A stretch of 64,000 nt of DNA from Lachnospiraceae bacterium. Its GTDB lineage: Bacteria > Bacillota > Clostridia > Lachnospirales > Lachnospiraceae. This document shows, piece by piece, positions 1 to 8,400 of the stretch. Made by a program: the position numbers and the translations under genes. The DNA lies in the NCBI GenBank assembly GCA_028689655.1, contig JAQVCT010000002.1, positions 124,001-188,000 of the forward strand, written 5' to 3'. Position 1 is the stretch's first letter. Each line of letters opens with the position of its first letter. The notes under the pieces are model-generated. The model was given only the letters and a program-made list of their open reading frames with translations, ran no database searches and was not told where the DNA came from.

Positions 1-98
1 CAATCCGGATAACATACATGATCCGAGTGCGCTTTCATTCTGTTCTCTTCAAAAAATTCAGGATCTTTTACCTTCTCATAGTGGAATTTTGCCATCAT
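1..98 (-). CDS. Beta-galactosidase (GH2), N-terminal fragment cut by window edge
   Basis: Only the first 32 codons lie in the window. The translation begins MMAKFHYEK and contains ENRMKAHSDH, which resembles the N-terminal ENRLxAHSDH segment of Firmicutes family 2 glycoside hydrolases (LacZ/EbgA type) that hydrolyse beta-galactosides in the cytoplasm. An AGAAGGAG ribosome binding site precedes two adjacent ATG codons (98 and 95); I use the first. The identification rests on a short N-terminal match from memory, so the substrate is not secure. Confidence 0.6.
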   Translation of the reverse strand, partial: MMAKFHYEKVKDPEFFEENRMKAHSDHVCYPD

Positions 99-444
99 CC
101 ATTCTCCTTCTCAATACAATATTCTACCTTTTCGCTAATCAGGAAACCATGAAGCACCCCTCCATTGACCGCTCCATCATAGATTCCTTTTATCTTACAC
201 TCAGTATAGCATTCTTTATAAAAATATGTTTTCATAATCTATTATAAAAAGAGCGTTTTCAACCATATATCGTTCTAAGTTAGCAAAAACAATTACAATT
301 GCCCATATTTATGTAAACTAACAGGGGGTTGAAAATTATTATGCTTCCTTTATTCTATGAGTAATACGCTGTGCGAGTTTCTCAATTTATCGCGGTATTC
401 ACCGAATATTCGTACAAGCACGATATTCTCCTCATTGCTGGCGT
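99..444. other. Intergenic region upstream of the GH2 gene
   Basis: This 346-bp gap lies between the start of the minus-strand GH2 gene and the aqpZ terminator. It holds a cre-like site with an adjoining TATAAT (minus strand, 241-261) and otherwise AT-rich sequence. I see no convincing gene in either strand. Confidence 0.5.
248..261 (-). promoter_or_regulatory. Possible catabolite-responsive (cre-like) site
   Basis: On the minus strand the sequence TGAAAACGCTCTTT matches the CcpA cre consensus (TGNAANCGNWNNCA) except at the penultimate C. It lies just upstream of a TATAAT (241-246) that could be the -10 of the GH2 gene. The -35 is poor. Carbon catabolite control of a beta-galactosidase would be expected, but this is inference from one degenerate motif. 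Confidence 0.3.
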
Positions 445-483
445 AAAATAGAAAATTCGCCCTCCATATTGCAAGGGCGAATT
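445..483 (-). terminator. Rho-independent terminator of aqpZ
   Basis: A perfect 10-bp inverted repeat (AATTCGCCCT at 454-463, AGGGCGAATT at 474-483) is followed on the minus strand by TTTTCTATTTT. It sits about 40 bp past the aqpZ stop. Confidence 0.85.
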
Positions 484-523
484 ACAATGAAACCGATATG
501 AACTATCATGGTTCCTATTCGTT

Positions 524-1219
524 CTATTTTTCAAGAAATTTATAAATGAGTGCTGCAAGAGCTGCTCCAATAAGTGGTGCGACGATGAATACCCACACTA
601 CGCTAATGGGTGCCGTGTTTCCTGTGATCGCTGCGATAACAGCCGGTCCGATACTACGTGCCGGATTCACGGATGTACCTGTAAGTCCGATTCCTACAAT
701 ATGTACAAAGGTCAGTGTAAGACCAATTACCAGTCCGCCGAAAGAACCATGGTTCGCTTTTGCAGAAGTCACTCCAAGAATCGTCATCACAAAGATAAAT
801 GTTAACACGACCTCCACCAGAAGACCTGCCCCGATACTTCCACTCACATCAGTAAGACCATTCGATCCATAGCCTCCTGTCATATCCGTAACAGAGCCCA
901 TGCTGAATATCAGCGCCAGCAATCCGGAACCTGCCAGGCCGCCAAGTACCTGCGCTGCTACATATCCCATAAACTCATTTAAAGGCATACCACCACTCAT
1001 ATATACCCCTAATGAAACTGCAGGATTAATGTGACACCCGGAGATATTACCTACACAATAAGCCATCGCCACAATCGATAAGCCAAAGGCAAGCGCTGTC
1101 AGCAAATAACCACTGCCATTCTCCGCAGAACACCCAACCAGCATCGCCGTTCCACATCCCATTGTTACAAGTACTGCTGTTCCAATAAATTCTGCACAAT
1201 ATTTTTTCATTGCTGTCAT
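524..1219 (-). CDS. aqpZ: Aquaporin Z-like water channel (MIP family)
   Basis: A 231-residue membrane channel with six hydrophobic helices in the usual inverted-repeat MIP arrangement. Both NPA boxes are intact: HINPAVS (NPA 65-67) and SVNPARS (NPA 185-187). The selectivity-filter residues look water-type rather than glycerol-type, with His173 in helix 5 and Arg188 after the second NPA. Start chosen at the ATG preceded by AGGAGG with 7-bp spacing; a second Met three codons on has no better site. It is monocistronic, with its own promoter (1260-1288) and a strong terminator. Role: passive water flow across the cytoplasmic membrane. The distinction from a glycerol facilitator is made by motif only. 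Confidence 0.9.
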   Translation of the reverse strand: MTAMKKYCAEFIGTAVLVTMGCGTAMLVGCSAENGSGYLLTALAFGLSIVAMAYCVGNISGCHINPAVSLGVYMSGGMPLNEFMGYVAAQVLGGLAGSGLLALIFSMGSVTDMTGGYGSNGLTDVSGSIGAGLLVEVVLTFIFVMTILGVTSAKANHGSFGGLVIGLTLTFVHIVGIGLTGTSVNPARSIGPAVIAAITGNTAPISVVWVFIVAPLIGAALAALIYKFLEK

Positions 1220-1259
1220 CTTTTTTCCTCCTATGGGAATGATAATTTATATTTCTTTT

Positions 1260-1288
1260 ATTTTACCTCTAATGTCCGCAATTTACAA
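1260..1288 (-). promoter_or_regulatory. Sigma-A-type promoter of aqpZ
   Basis: On the minus strand TTGTAA (1283-1288), a 17-bp spacer and TAAAAT (1260-1265) precede aqpZ by about 40 bp. Confidence 0.55.
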
Positions 1289-1358
1289 TTGTTTATGCTA
1301 ATTGTCTGACGACCTTCTGCACTGGAATTTACTTTTTCAAGTTAGCATTGTCTGACGA

Positions 1359-2456
1359 TCAATGTATAATTTCTACATTTTGAATCCTTTGATCTTCGAT
1401 ATCAAACTGGAATAAGCCATGACCATGTCTGTGTTCCATCAGGTAATACTGTCCACCAAATGATGAAATATTATAGGGTGTTCCTGTGCCCGGTCGATCC
1501 GGCTCCAACGTATCATACAGATCACTGTATTTTCCCTCCGATAAATCCTGCAAACTATCTGTACAGACCAAAGTAGCATAGTCCTGATTTCCCTCTCCAT
1601 TGGTGGAGACTGTGAGATAATACTGCTGATCTGCCTCATAGATCTGTGCCAACCCTGCAATTTCATTCGGTGCCTGATAGGTGGCAATTTCCTGAAATGC
1701 AGGGAAAGAAGCCTCTATGATAAGTCCGTTGCTGGCAGGAAGTAAGATCCTGTCTCCATCAATCGTAAAGGAACGGCAATAGGTATTGGAGATCTGATCA
1801 AATCGTTGGATGTCTTCCACATACATTTCCGGGATATCGCTTTCATTTTCTTTTTCCTTCAATACATAGATTTTTCCCGTCATAGAACTCAATACGTAAA
1901 AGGCATCTGTCCCCTGGTCATATCTCACATAATGGGGGCGTTCTCCAACATGATTCAATATCTGTATCAACTCAAACTTTCCCTCCCGCTTTTCGTAGAC
2001 AAGAACTCTGTTATTTTCTGTATCATCGATCAGGTAGGATGTCCCATCGCTGGCAATCGTGTGTCCCTTATTCATAATGTCACACATCACATTCCATTCT
2101 GTCAGAGGCGCTGTTAAATCAGCACTGTAAATGACCTGATTGTTATAACAGTCCACAATAAAGTAAATGTCCTCTATCTTTTCCACATCTGTGGGAACAT
2201 TTAAGGTGGAATAAGAATTCTTGACCACTTCCATCTCCCTTATCTCTTCTACAGATTTTCGCTCCTGCATCTCACTTTCTACCGCGTCTATCTCTTCCTG
2301 AATCGTAGGGCGTGACTCCACTATCTGCTGCGTCTCATTTACAGCATTGCCACTGTCCCCATCTAACTGATTTTCTTTGTTCTCCACTCTGGCACATGCT
2401 GTTAGAGATAACAGCATGCATAATAATAAAATTTGTATTCCGCTTCTATTTTTCAT
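1359..2456 (-). CDS. Secreted lipoprotein with predicted beta-propeller, function unknown
   Basis: A 365-residue protein with a clear lipoprotein signal: basic MKNRSG, a leucine-rich core, and lipobox LTAC with lipidated Cys21. An acidic, Glu/Gln-rich linker (about 25-75) leads to a region made of repeated short beta segments (for example YFIVDCYNNQVIYSA and KIYVLKE), suggesting a beta-propeller of NHL or YncE-like type. No catalytic motif is recognised. The open frame extends 29 codons further upstream, but the ATG at 2456 is preceded by GAGGAG and starts the signal peptide, so I use it. The gene is followed by aqpZ on the same strand, without obvious coupling. It may bind a ligand or partner at the outer face of the membrane; that is inference. 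Confidence 0.6.
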   Translation of the reverse strand: MKNRSGIQILLLCMLLSLTACARVENKENQLDGDSGNAVNETQQIVESRPTIQEEIDAVESEMQERKSVEEIREMEVVKNSYSTLNVPTDVEKIEDIYFIVDCYNNQVIYSADLTAPLTEWNVMCDIMNKGHTIASDGTSYLIDDTENNRVLVYEKREGKFELIQILNHVGERPHYVRYDQGTDAFYVLSSMTGKIYVLKEKENESDIPEMYVEDIQRFDQISNTYCRSFTIDGDRILLPASNGLIIEASFPAFQEIATYQAPNEIAGLAQIYEADQQYYLTVSTNGEGNQDYATLVCTDSLQDLSEGKYSDLYDTLEPDRPGTGTPYNISSFGGQYYLMEHRHGHGLFQFDIEDQRIQNVEIIH

Positions 2457-2477
2457 ACACTCCTCGATTTTGAAAAA

Positions 2478-2498
2478 GGCAATCCGTTTTGGATTGCC
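2478..2498 (-). terminator. Terminator-like hairpin downstream of the Rpn-family gene
   Basis: GGCAATCC (2478-2485) and GGATTGCC (2491-2498) form an 8-bp stem, followed on the minus strand by TTTTT. It lies between the nuclease-family gene and the lipoprotein start at 2456, so it may end transcription of the former or act as an attenuator for the latter. Confidence 0.6.
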
Positions 2499-2513
2499 CT
2501 TCCTATGTATATT

Positions 2514-2580
2514 TACGTCATGCTCTACGAGCATTCCTGACACAGATTACTACGTAATCTGGTCATATTACGTCATGCTC
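2514..2580. repeat. Two-hairpin intergenic repeat, copy a
   Basis: One full unit plus the start of a second. Hairpin A is ATGCTC/GAGCAT (2520-2534); hairpin B is AGATTAC/GTAATCT enclosed by TGAC and GTCA (2538-2565). A partial A stem follows after CATATTACGTC. Same architecture as the units at 16.4, 16.9 and 36.2 kb. Confidence 0.75.
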
Positions 2581-2599
2581 ACATTTGATATTTCAGTAT

Positions 2600-3544
2600 C
2601 TAATCCGTCAAGGTCTTTTCCACTTCCTCCACTGTGATGCGCAGTTTTGAAGCAATCTCCTCACAAGTAAGTTTTTCATTAGAAAGCTTCAGGATCTCCT
2701 TCGTCTGTTTTCTTACTTTTTCTGTTACTTCTTTTGTTACCTCCTTTGTTACTTCTTCGATCTTTTTCGCATGTTCCATCTCTATGATATCAATGTCTAA
2801 TAATAAGGATTCATCTGTCATTTCATTCATTTCCTCCATTTCATCATAATTGGAGTAAAGATTATCATACAGTTTTCCAGTGAGTCTTTGTAGTCTTCTG
2901 ACATCATCCTGTGTGATATTCCCTATCTCAAGGTTTCTTCTGATACTTCCCAGTATATCATTTTGAATGATGTTTTTCAATAATTCCAAATTTTCTTCCG
3001 TTCTTGCTTTTTCCATAAGTTTCCTGACTCTCAATAACTGAAAAGGAATCAGGATAACTAACTTTTTACGATTCAGTTCTTCCATGGATAATTCCAGATA
3101 CTTTACCGTGGGAACTTTATACCGGAATGTTCCCTGAGTACCAAAGTCGATTTCCATCTGTATCATGTCCGGCGTATTGCCTGCATCATCCAGATATATA
3201 ATAATCGGTTCTGGAAATGGTAAGCAATAGACATTGTCATTCACACTTCTCTGTCTGTTGGCATGGCTATAACCATAATCGAACACTCTGAAAATAATAC
3301 CCTCATCCTCTGTCATCTGTGCCTCCAGATGATAGCTGTTACGATCATTAATGGTCAGTATGGTATCCGCCAGGGTCTTTCTCAATTTATCGTCTTCAAA
3401 CTCCGTCCAGTTATAACTTATCTTACTGTCCTCCGAATAATCTGTATCGAACAGTCCATTGATCATATTGATGACCGATTTCGATGATAAGGTCAGCACT
3501 TTCTTAAAAATCTTATCGTAGATCTGATATATGTATTCACTCAT
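2600..3544 (-). CDS. Rpn/YhgA-like PD-(D/E)XK nuclease-family protein
   Basis: A 314-residue protein resembling the Rpn family (PD-(D/E)XK nuclease family transposase in databases). The N-terminal half carries the usual framework: YDKIFKKVL start, a central aspartate segment (DTILTINDRN) and the ExQ active-site motif in HLEAQ. The C-terminal third is a charged coiled coil with repeated EVTK units, then a small helix-turn-helix-like tail (CEEIASKLRITVEEVEKTL). Family members in E. coli promote RecA-independent recombination; the role in Clostridia is unclear. No inverted repeats or target duplication flank the gene, so nothing here suggests a transposable unit. The ATG at 3544 has a weak ribosome binding site, and the upstream sequence is T-rich low complexity. 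Confidence 0.7.
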   Translation of the reverse strand: MSEYIYQIYDKIFKKVLTLSSKSVINMINGLFDTDYSEDSKISYNWTEFEDDKLRKTLADTILTINDRNSYHLEAQMTEDEGIIFRVFDYGYSHANRQRSVNDNVYCLPFPEPIIIYLDDAGNTPDMIQMEIDFGTQGTFRYKVPTVKYLELSMEELNRKKLVILIPFQLLRVRKLMEKARTEENLELLKNIIQNDILGSIRRNLEIGNITQDDVRRLQRLTGKLYDNLYSNYDEMEEMNEMTDESLLLDIDIIEMEHAKKIEEVTKEVTKEVTEKVRKQTKEILKLSNEKLTCEEIASKLRITVEEVEKTLTD

Positions 3545-3814
3545 TTGTTATTCTCTATCCTTTATGTTTTCTTTTTTATTTTGTCTTTTCTTTTATGTTT
3601 TCTTTTGTGCTTTCTTTTGTGTTTTTTCTTATCTTATATCCCGCAAGAGCAATTATATCTTTATTTGATTTACATACAAAGGCATCATCTCCGTTTTCCA
3701 TTTCATTTTCTATTTTATTTTATGTTCATGGGTAATGATTCAGCGAACGCTGAGTAGAATCTTCTAAGCGAGAATACTTAGGCTGTAAGCATAACATGAC
3801 TTTTTATAAAAAAC
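3545..3814. other. Intergenic region with low-complexity T tract and small hairpins
   Basis: The first 80 bp are repetitive, TTTTATGTTTTCTTTT-like sequence in front of the Rpn-family start. Around 3728-3800 there are two short inverted repeats (GATTC...GAATC enclosing AGCG/CGCT, and CTAAG...CTTAG) bounded by imperfect inverted ends GTAATG and CATAAC. No gene is convincing here. Confidence 0.4.
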
Positions 3815-3826
3815 AACCAAAAATAA

Positions 3827-3856
3827 CAGGAGGTGAACGATAAGGTTCACCTCCTG
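3827..3856 (-). terminator. Terminator of the SCP-domain lipoprotein gene
   Basis: CAGGAGGTGAAC (3827-3838) and GTTCACCTCCTG (3845-3856) form a perfect 12-bp stem; on the minus strand it is followed by TTATTTTTGG. It lies 12 bp past the stop codon. Confidence 0.85.
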
Positions 3857-3867
3857 CCTATCTCTGT

Positions 3868-4443
3868 TTAATATCCAAATTCCTGTGCCCAATACCATGC
3901 ACCATCACTGCCCTGGGTGATGGCAATCGCCATTGACTTGAAATCTCCATTCATAATATTGGCTTTATGAGTGGGTGAATTCATCCACGCCTGTACCGCT
4001 GAATGTGCATCTGAGTATCCCTTTGCCAGATTCTCTCCATACATCAACTGGCTATCCACGGTCCACCATTCGCTTCCATCCGGTCTGATGTGGGAAAAGG
4101 ACTGGCTGGCCTCCTGTGCCCTCACATTCGTAGGTGGAAGTAATGGATCGCTCCAGGTAAGTGCAGATAATCCCGCATTCACACGAATGGTATTCACCTC
4201 GGCAAATGCCTGCTGTGCTGCACTGGCAAAATTTGCTGACTGATCCTGGTCTGCGGACGTAATATCCTTCGCCAGAGCAATCGCTTCATCATCTATGTAT
4301 ACCTTGCCATCCTTTGGTATCCCTTGCTCTCTCTTCGCTGCCTCGGAAGTCAATTCTCCGGCAGGTTTTCCACAAGCCATAACGCTCATGGCAACTATTA
4401 CTAACATCATACAGGTAGCTATTCGACGCATTTGTTTTTTCAT
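3868..4443 (-). CDS. CAP/SCP-domain lipoprotein (YkwD-like)
   Basis: A 191-residue secreted protein with a lipobox (VMAC, Cys24). The CAP/SCP domain occupies the C-terminal 120 residues, with signature pieces FAEVNTIRVNAGL, the GENLAKGY motif and WMNSPTHKANIMN. Cys-rich secretory/YkwD proteins are surface-exposed and of unclear activity in bacteria. The frame opens at 4467, but the ATG at 4443 starts a typical signal peptide (MKKQMRR) and has AGGAG at 8-bp spacing, so it is preferred. It lies downstream of the sortase on the same strand, which suggests cell-envelope context, but has its own strong terminator. Confidence 0.85.
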   Translation of the reverse strand: MKKQMRRIATCMMLVIVAMSVMACGKPAGELTSEAAKREQGIPKDGKVYIDDEAIALAKDITSADQDQSANFASAAQQAFAEVNTIRVNAGLSALTWSDPLLPPTNVRAQEASQSFSHIRPDGSEWWTVDSQLMYGENLAKGYSDAHSAVQAWMNSPTHKANIMNGDFKSMAIAITQGSDGAWYWAQEFGY

Positions 4444-4590
4444 GTCCATCTCTCCTTTGCAAGTCACAACAATGTTCTACGTACCTCTGTTCAAATATAG
4501 ATTTCCTTACTTTAATATTATCACTACCTGCAAAAAAGTCAACATCTTTGTGGCATTTTTTTGGTACTCTGGTACTATTTTCATTCCCCT

Positions 4591-5352
4591 CTACCTGTAG
4601 GTAGTCTCCACTAATTCCCCGCTGACAATCAAACGATGAGTGGCAATGTACAGGGGTGTACAGGTAATCAACGTGATGGTGGCATCTTCCGTCTGATCCA
4701 GCACCGATAAATCCTCCGGCTCCACGACCTTGATTTCTGTGACCCGATAGGTATAGGAAGCTTCCTTCGTATCCAGGATGATCTCATCCTCCACCTGCAC
4801 TTCGTCCAGACGATTGAAGAACAAACCGAAATTGTAGTTTCTGTGACCTGCAATGGCGCAGTTTCCAGGCTCGCCCGGGTACGCAGTGCCCTCCATATGT
4901 CCAAGAGCTTTGGCGAGCGTCCAGCGCGCAGAACCATCTTTCACAATCTCCTCACATTCTATGGAAGGAATCCGCAGAATGGCAATCGCTGTTTCCTCCG
5001 CTGACGCCCCGGGCTGTTCCCGGGTCTCCTGCTGAACAATGTCCGACTCTGTGGCAAATGGACTCTCAGCAATTGCTTCACGGAACGATGCCACCTCCTG
5101 CCTGTTGGCATAGGAGGCGTAGAGATTCATTCCCATGGTGATCAGGATCAGCGCCAGTCCTATCGCCATAAGAGCGAGGCTAAGTTGCTGTATCCCGGTC
5201 AGATTCCGGACCCTTCTTCTCCTTCTATTCCTATTGATACTCCTATTTTTATTTCCATTTATATCCCTATTTCTATTTCCACTTATATCCCTTTTCTTAT
5301 TTCTATTTATATCTATATTTCTTTTTTCTTTCCTCTTTTGCTGTCTCAACAC
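4591..5352 (-). CDS. Sortase (class C/D type) with Asn/Arg-rich N-terminus
   Basis: A 253-residue membrane transpeptidase. The catalytic triad is visible: His170 (AIAGHRNYNFG), Cys231 (TLITCTP) and Arg240 (ATHRLIV). One transmembrane helix spans about 55-76, so it is anchored N-terminally with the catalytic domain outside; there is no C-terminal hydrophobic tail as in typical class C pilin polymerases. It probably anchors the LPKTG adhesin encoded just upstream to the cell wall. The start is GTG (5352) with AAGGA at 5-bp spacing. Residues 11-44 are a cytoplasmic low-complexity stretch of Asn, Arg, Lys, Ile and Asp encoded by degenerate DNA repeats, unusual for a sortase. Confidence 0.88.
   Translation of the reverse strand: MLRQQKRKEKRNIDINRNKKRDISGNRNRDINGNKNRSINRNRRRRRVRNLTGIQQLSLALMAIGLALILITMGMNLYASYANRQEVASFREAIAESPFATESDIVQQETREQPGASAEETAIAILRIPSIECEEIVKDGSARWTLAKALGHMEGTAYPGEPGNCAIAGHRNYNFGLFFNRLDEVQVEDEIILDTKEASYTYRVTEIKVVEPEDLSVLDQTEDATITLITCTPLYIATHRLIVSGELVETTYR
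5221..5322 (-). repeat. Degenerate coding repeat in sortase N-terminus
   Basis: Near-tandem units of about 24 bp (variants of CCTATTTCTATTTCCACTTA on the plus strand) encode the NRN/DIN-rich cytoplasmic tail of the sortase. Base composition is strongly skewed relative to neighbours. Confidence 0.6.
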
Positions 5353-5391
5353 TATGTTCCTTCTCTCCGTTTCTACGGCTTCCTTTTATAA

Positions 5392-5449
5392 AAATACCGC
5401 CTTTACGGGATTGCAGTATATTCTGCGCATCCCGTGGAAAGCGGTATTT
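5392..5449 (-). terminator. Long stem between adhesin and sortase genes
   Basis: AAATACCGC (5392-5400) pairs with GCGGTATTT (5441-5449), and internally CGGGAT (406-411 offset) pairs with ATCCCG (429-434 offset). The T run is short, so this may be a leaky terminator or processing site that sets sortase below adhesin expression. Confidence 0.55.
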
Positions 5450-5477
5450 ACAACTTATCTACCAGTGTTGTATTTCT

Positions 5478-8400
5478 TTACTTTTCTTTTGATTCTCCCT
5501 GTTCCTTTTTCTTACGGCTATCCAGAATGAACATTCCAGCTCCCGCTGCCACCAGTAATCCACCGAGGATATAGATGATACCGCTGCCCCAGAAACCGCC
5601 TGTCTTTGGAAGGGTCGCTCCGGTCGGCCTGGAACGGATAGCACCCAATACATACTGCTTCACAGGTTCCGGTGCATGGTCAAAGAAATGAGGATCGATC
5701 TCCACAATGGTACGGATTCTTTCTTTCAGTTTCTCCTCCTGCTCAGACTTCTCAGGACCGTCAGGAAGACCCACGATAGTGATGATCTCCGTGACCACGT
5801 CCCCATCTGTAACTGGTGTCTCTTCCCCGGGTACGACAACTATATGCTCGGGTACATCGGGTTTTGGATCTGCAGGTTTCTGTGGTTTCACCGGTATCAC
5901 CGGTATTGCCGGGGTATCAGGCGTATTGCCGCCACCGCCTGACGTATTATTGTCCTCAGAAATCCGTTCATTCACATAGACCTCTGTGGCAGTCTTGGCA
6001 GCATCTGCCACATCATGAAGGGCTGTCACCAGGACACCATGCTGATCCACGGTGCATTCCAGCACCCGGGCAGATAGCTGATAGCCTGTGGGAGCAGTCA
6101 CTTCTTTGATACGATAGACTGCATCCCGCAGATCCGTAAATACCACCAATCCATTGACATCACTGGTGACAGGACTACCCACTGCTGTCTCTGTCTCCGG
6201 CGATCCGGATACCTGATATAGCTGGAAGACCGCTCCGGCCAGGTTCACTCCGTCACTGCCTCTCTTGGTAAATGCCACCGCAGATACAGAAGGAATATTG
6301 GTAAATACTGTCACTTCTGCCCTGGCAGTATCCGCCGCATCATGAAGCTTCTCCGTGATCTGTCCCAGCTTATCCGCAGTAAATTCCAATACCTGTGTGG
6401 ATGGTTCATAGCCCTTGGGCGCTTTTACTTCCTTAATATGATAAACGGAATCTCTCAGATTCTCAAAGAGCACCTTTCCATTGGCATCACTCACTGCCAC
6501 AGCACCCTCTACTTTTGTCTCCGCTCCTGTAACCTGATCCACTTTATATAGCTGGAACTCGGCACCAGATAACGCTTTTCCCTCCGCATTTTGTTTGGTA
6601 AAGGATATGGAGGTATAGATGGCCTCGTTCTCATATCTTGCAACCTTTGTGGTATCCGACGTATCTGTGAGGACATAGGGACCCGTAACGCTCGTTCCCG
6701 CACTGGTCAGTTCCACGACACATTCCAGTACCACATCGGATCTATAATATCCCTCCGGCGCTTTCTCTTCTTTGACACGGTAGGTGTTCTCCCACTCCAA
6801 CCGGTCGAATACTACCCTGCCATCCGTTCCGCTCACAGCTACACCGCCGTCTTCCTTCGATACTTTGGTCTCTGTAACAGGTGTGGTGGTCGTATCCACT
6901 TTATACAGCTGGAATACGGCTCCAGCCAATGGCTTATTATCTGTATCTGTTTTCGTAAATGTGATCTGATCCTTTGCCTTTTTATTGGTAAAAATATGCT
7001 TTTCTGCATTTGCTGTTCCACCCTCAGACGGACCTGTGAAAATCCAGGAATCTCCTGACGCCACGTATCCGTTAGGTGGTGTGACCTCTACGATCTCATA
7101 TTTTTTCCCTTTGGTAAGGCCCACGAACACTGCCTCGCCCTTATCGTCGGTAATCTTTTTACACAATGTGACCCCATCACATTTCAGTTCGAATACGGCT
7201 CCGGCTAATTTCTCTCCCGTAGGACTTTCCTTCGTCACGATGGCTCTTCTCAGGGAGTTGATAGCTCCTGAACTGAACCTAGTGGCGTCCACAGTATTCA
7301 CCGTCTCAAAATGATCCTCCATGGAATATCCCAAAAGTTCTACTCTATTGGAAATGGAGCCTTTGTTATCCAGCAGCAGTGCCTGATATTCCAGCACGTA
7401 GGCATTCTTATTCTTATTCCCCTCAGGCAGTTGGACTTTCATGACTGTTCCACTTGCGGTATCCTCAGAGGATACTGTGTAGACCGGCTCAAGAGCACCT
7501 TTTGTCACTGCTCCCGTACTGCTGTTTATCGTACCGCGATACAGCTTCACGCTGGAGAGATCCAGTTGCAGAGAGGACGGCATGCTGTCCTGGATGATCA
7601 AATTTCCCGGCAGCTCCTGCTGTCCCTGATTCACTATGATGGTATAGGTGATGGGATTCCTGCTGGTATCCGCACTCTTCGTCAGCATATTATTCCCAAA
7701 GGTTTCTTCTGCTGTGACTGTCACAGCGGTAGAATATTCCCCTGTGGTCAGACTTGCCTCATTCTCTATGGTATTATTCCCAGATCCCAGATTCTTCCCA
7801 TAGCCTGGGAAATCATCCGTCACTCTGGTGGTATAGAGGATGGTCTTTTCCGGATTTGTATCATCCTTGGAAATATCTCCCAGGTGTATGGTCAGCTTCC
7901 GATTCTCATAGGTATAGTACGGTGTATGTGAACTGTCCGTTCCTATTGCAGTACCATTCACTGTAAGCCCCTTATCCGTGAGAAGCTCCAGATATCTGCC
8001 TGTGAAGTCATCCGTAATCACCGGATTAGTCATATTCATCTTATTTTGATTCACCGTAAGCTTCCACTGAATCTCATGGGTATCATAATCATAGCGACTC
8101 TCAATTCCCTTGGCAATGACCTTGCTGCTCACCGTTGCAGTGGCTTCGGCAGTCACATCCGTTATACCATCTGCCTTTAACCCTACCCTATTGGTATATG
8201 TTTGATTATCCTTATTATTTGCATAGACTGATGGATCAGTCACCACCGTATTAAATGTAAATACTGCTTTTTTCTCACTGATAGACGCCGTGGAATCATT
8301 AAAAGTTAACGTCATCTTGTTTCCAGCGATTGCTCCATCCAGGTTATACTCTCCAGCTGATGTACCTGTGGAATTATAAAGCTTTACCTTCACTGGCAGA

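Noticed and set aside
2600-3544. Transposase or insertion sequence
   Set aside because: Family databases call such proteins transposase-like, but no inverted repeats or target duplication flank the gene; Rpn-type nuclease fits better.
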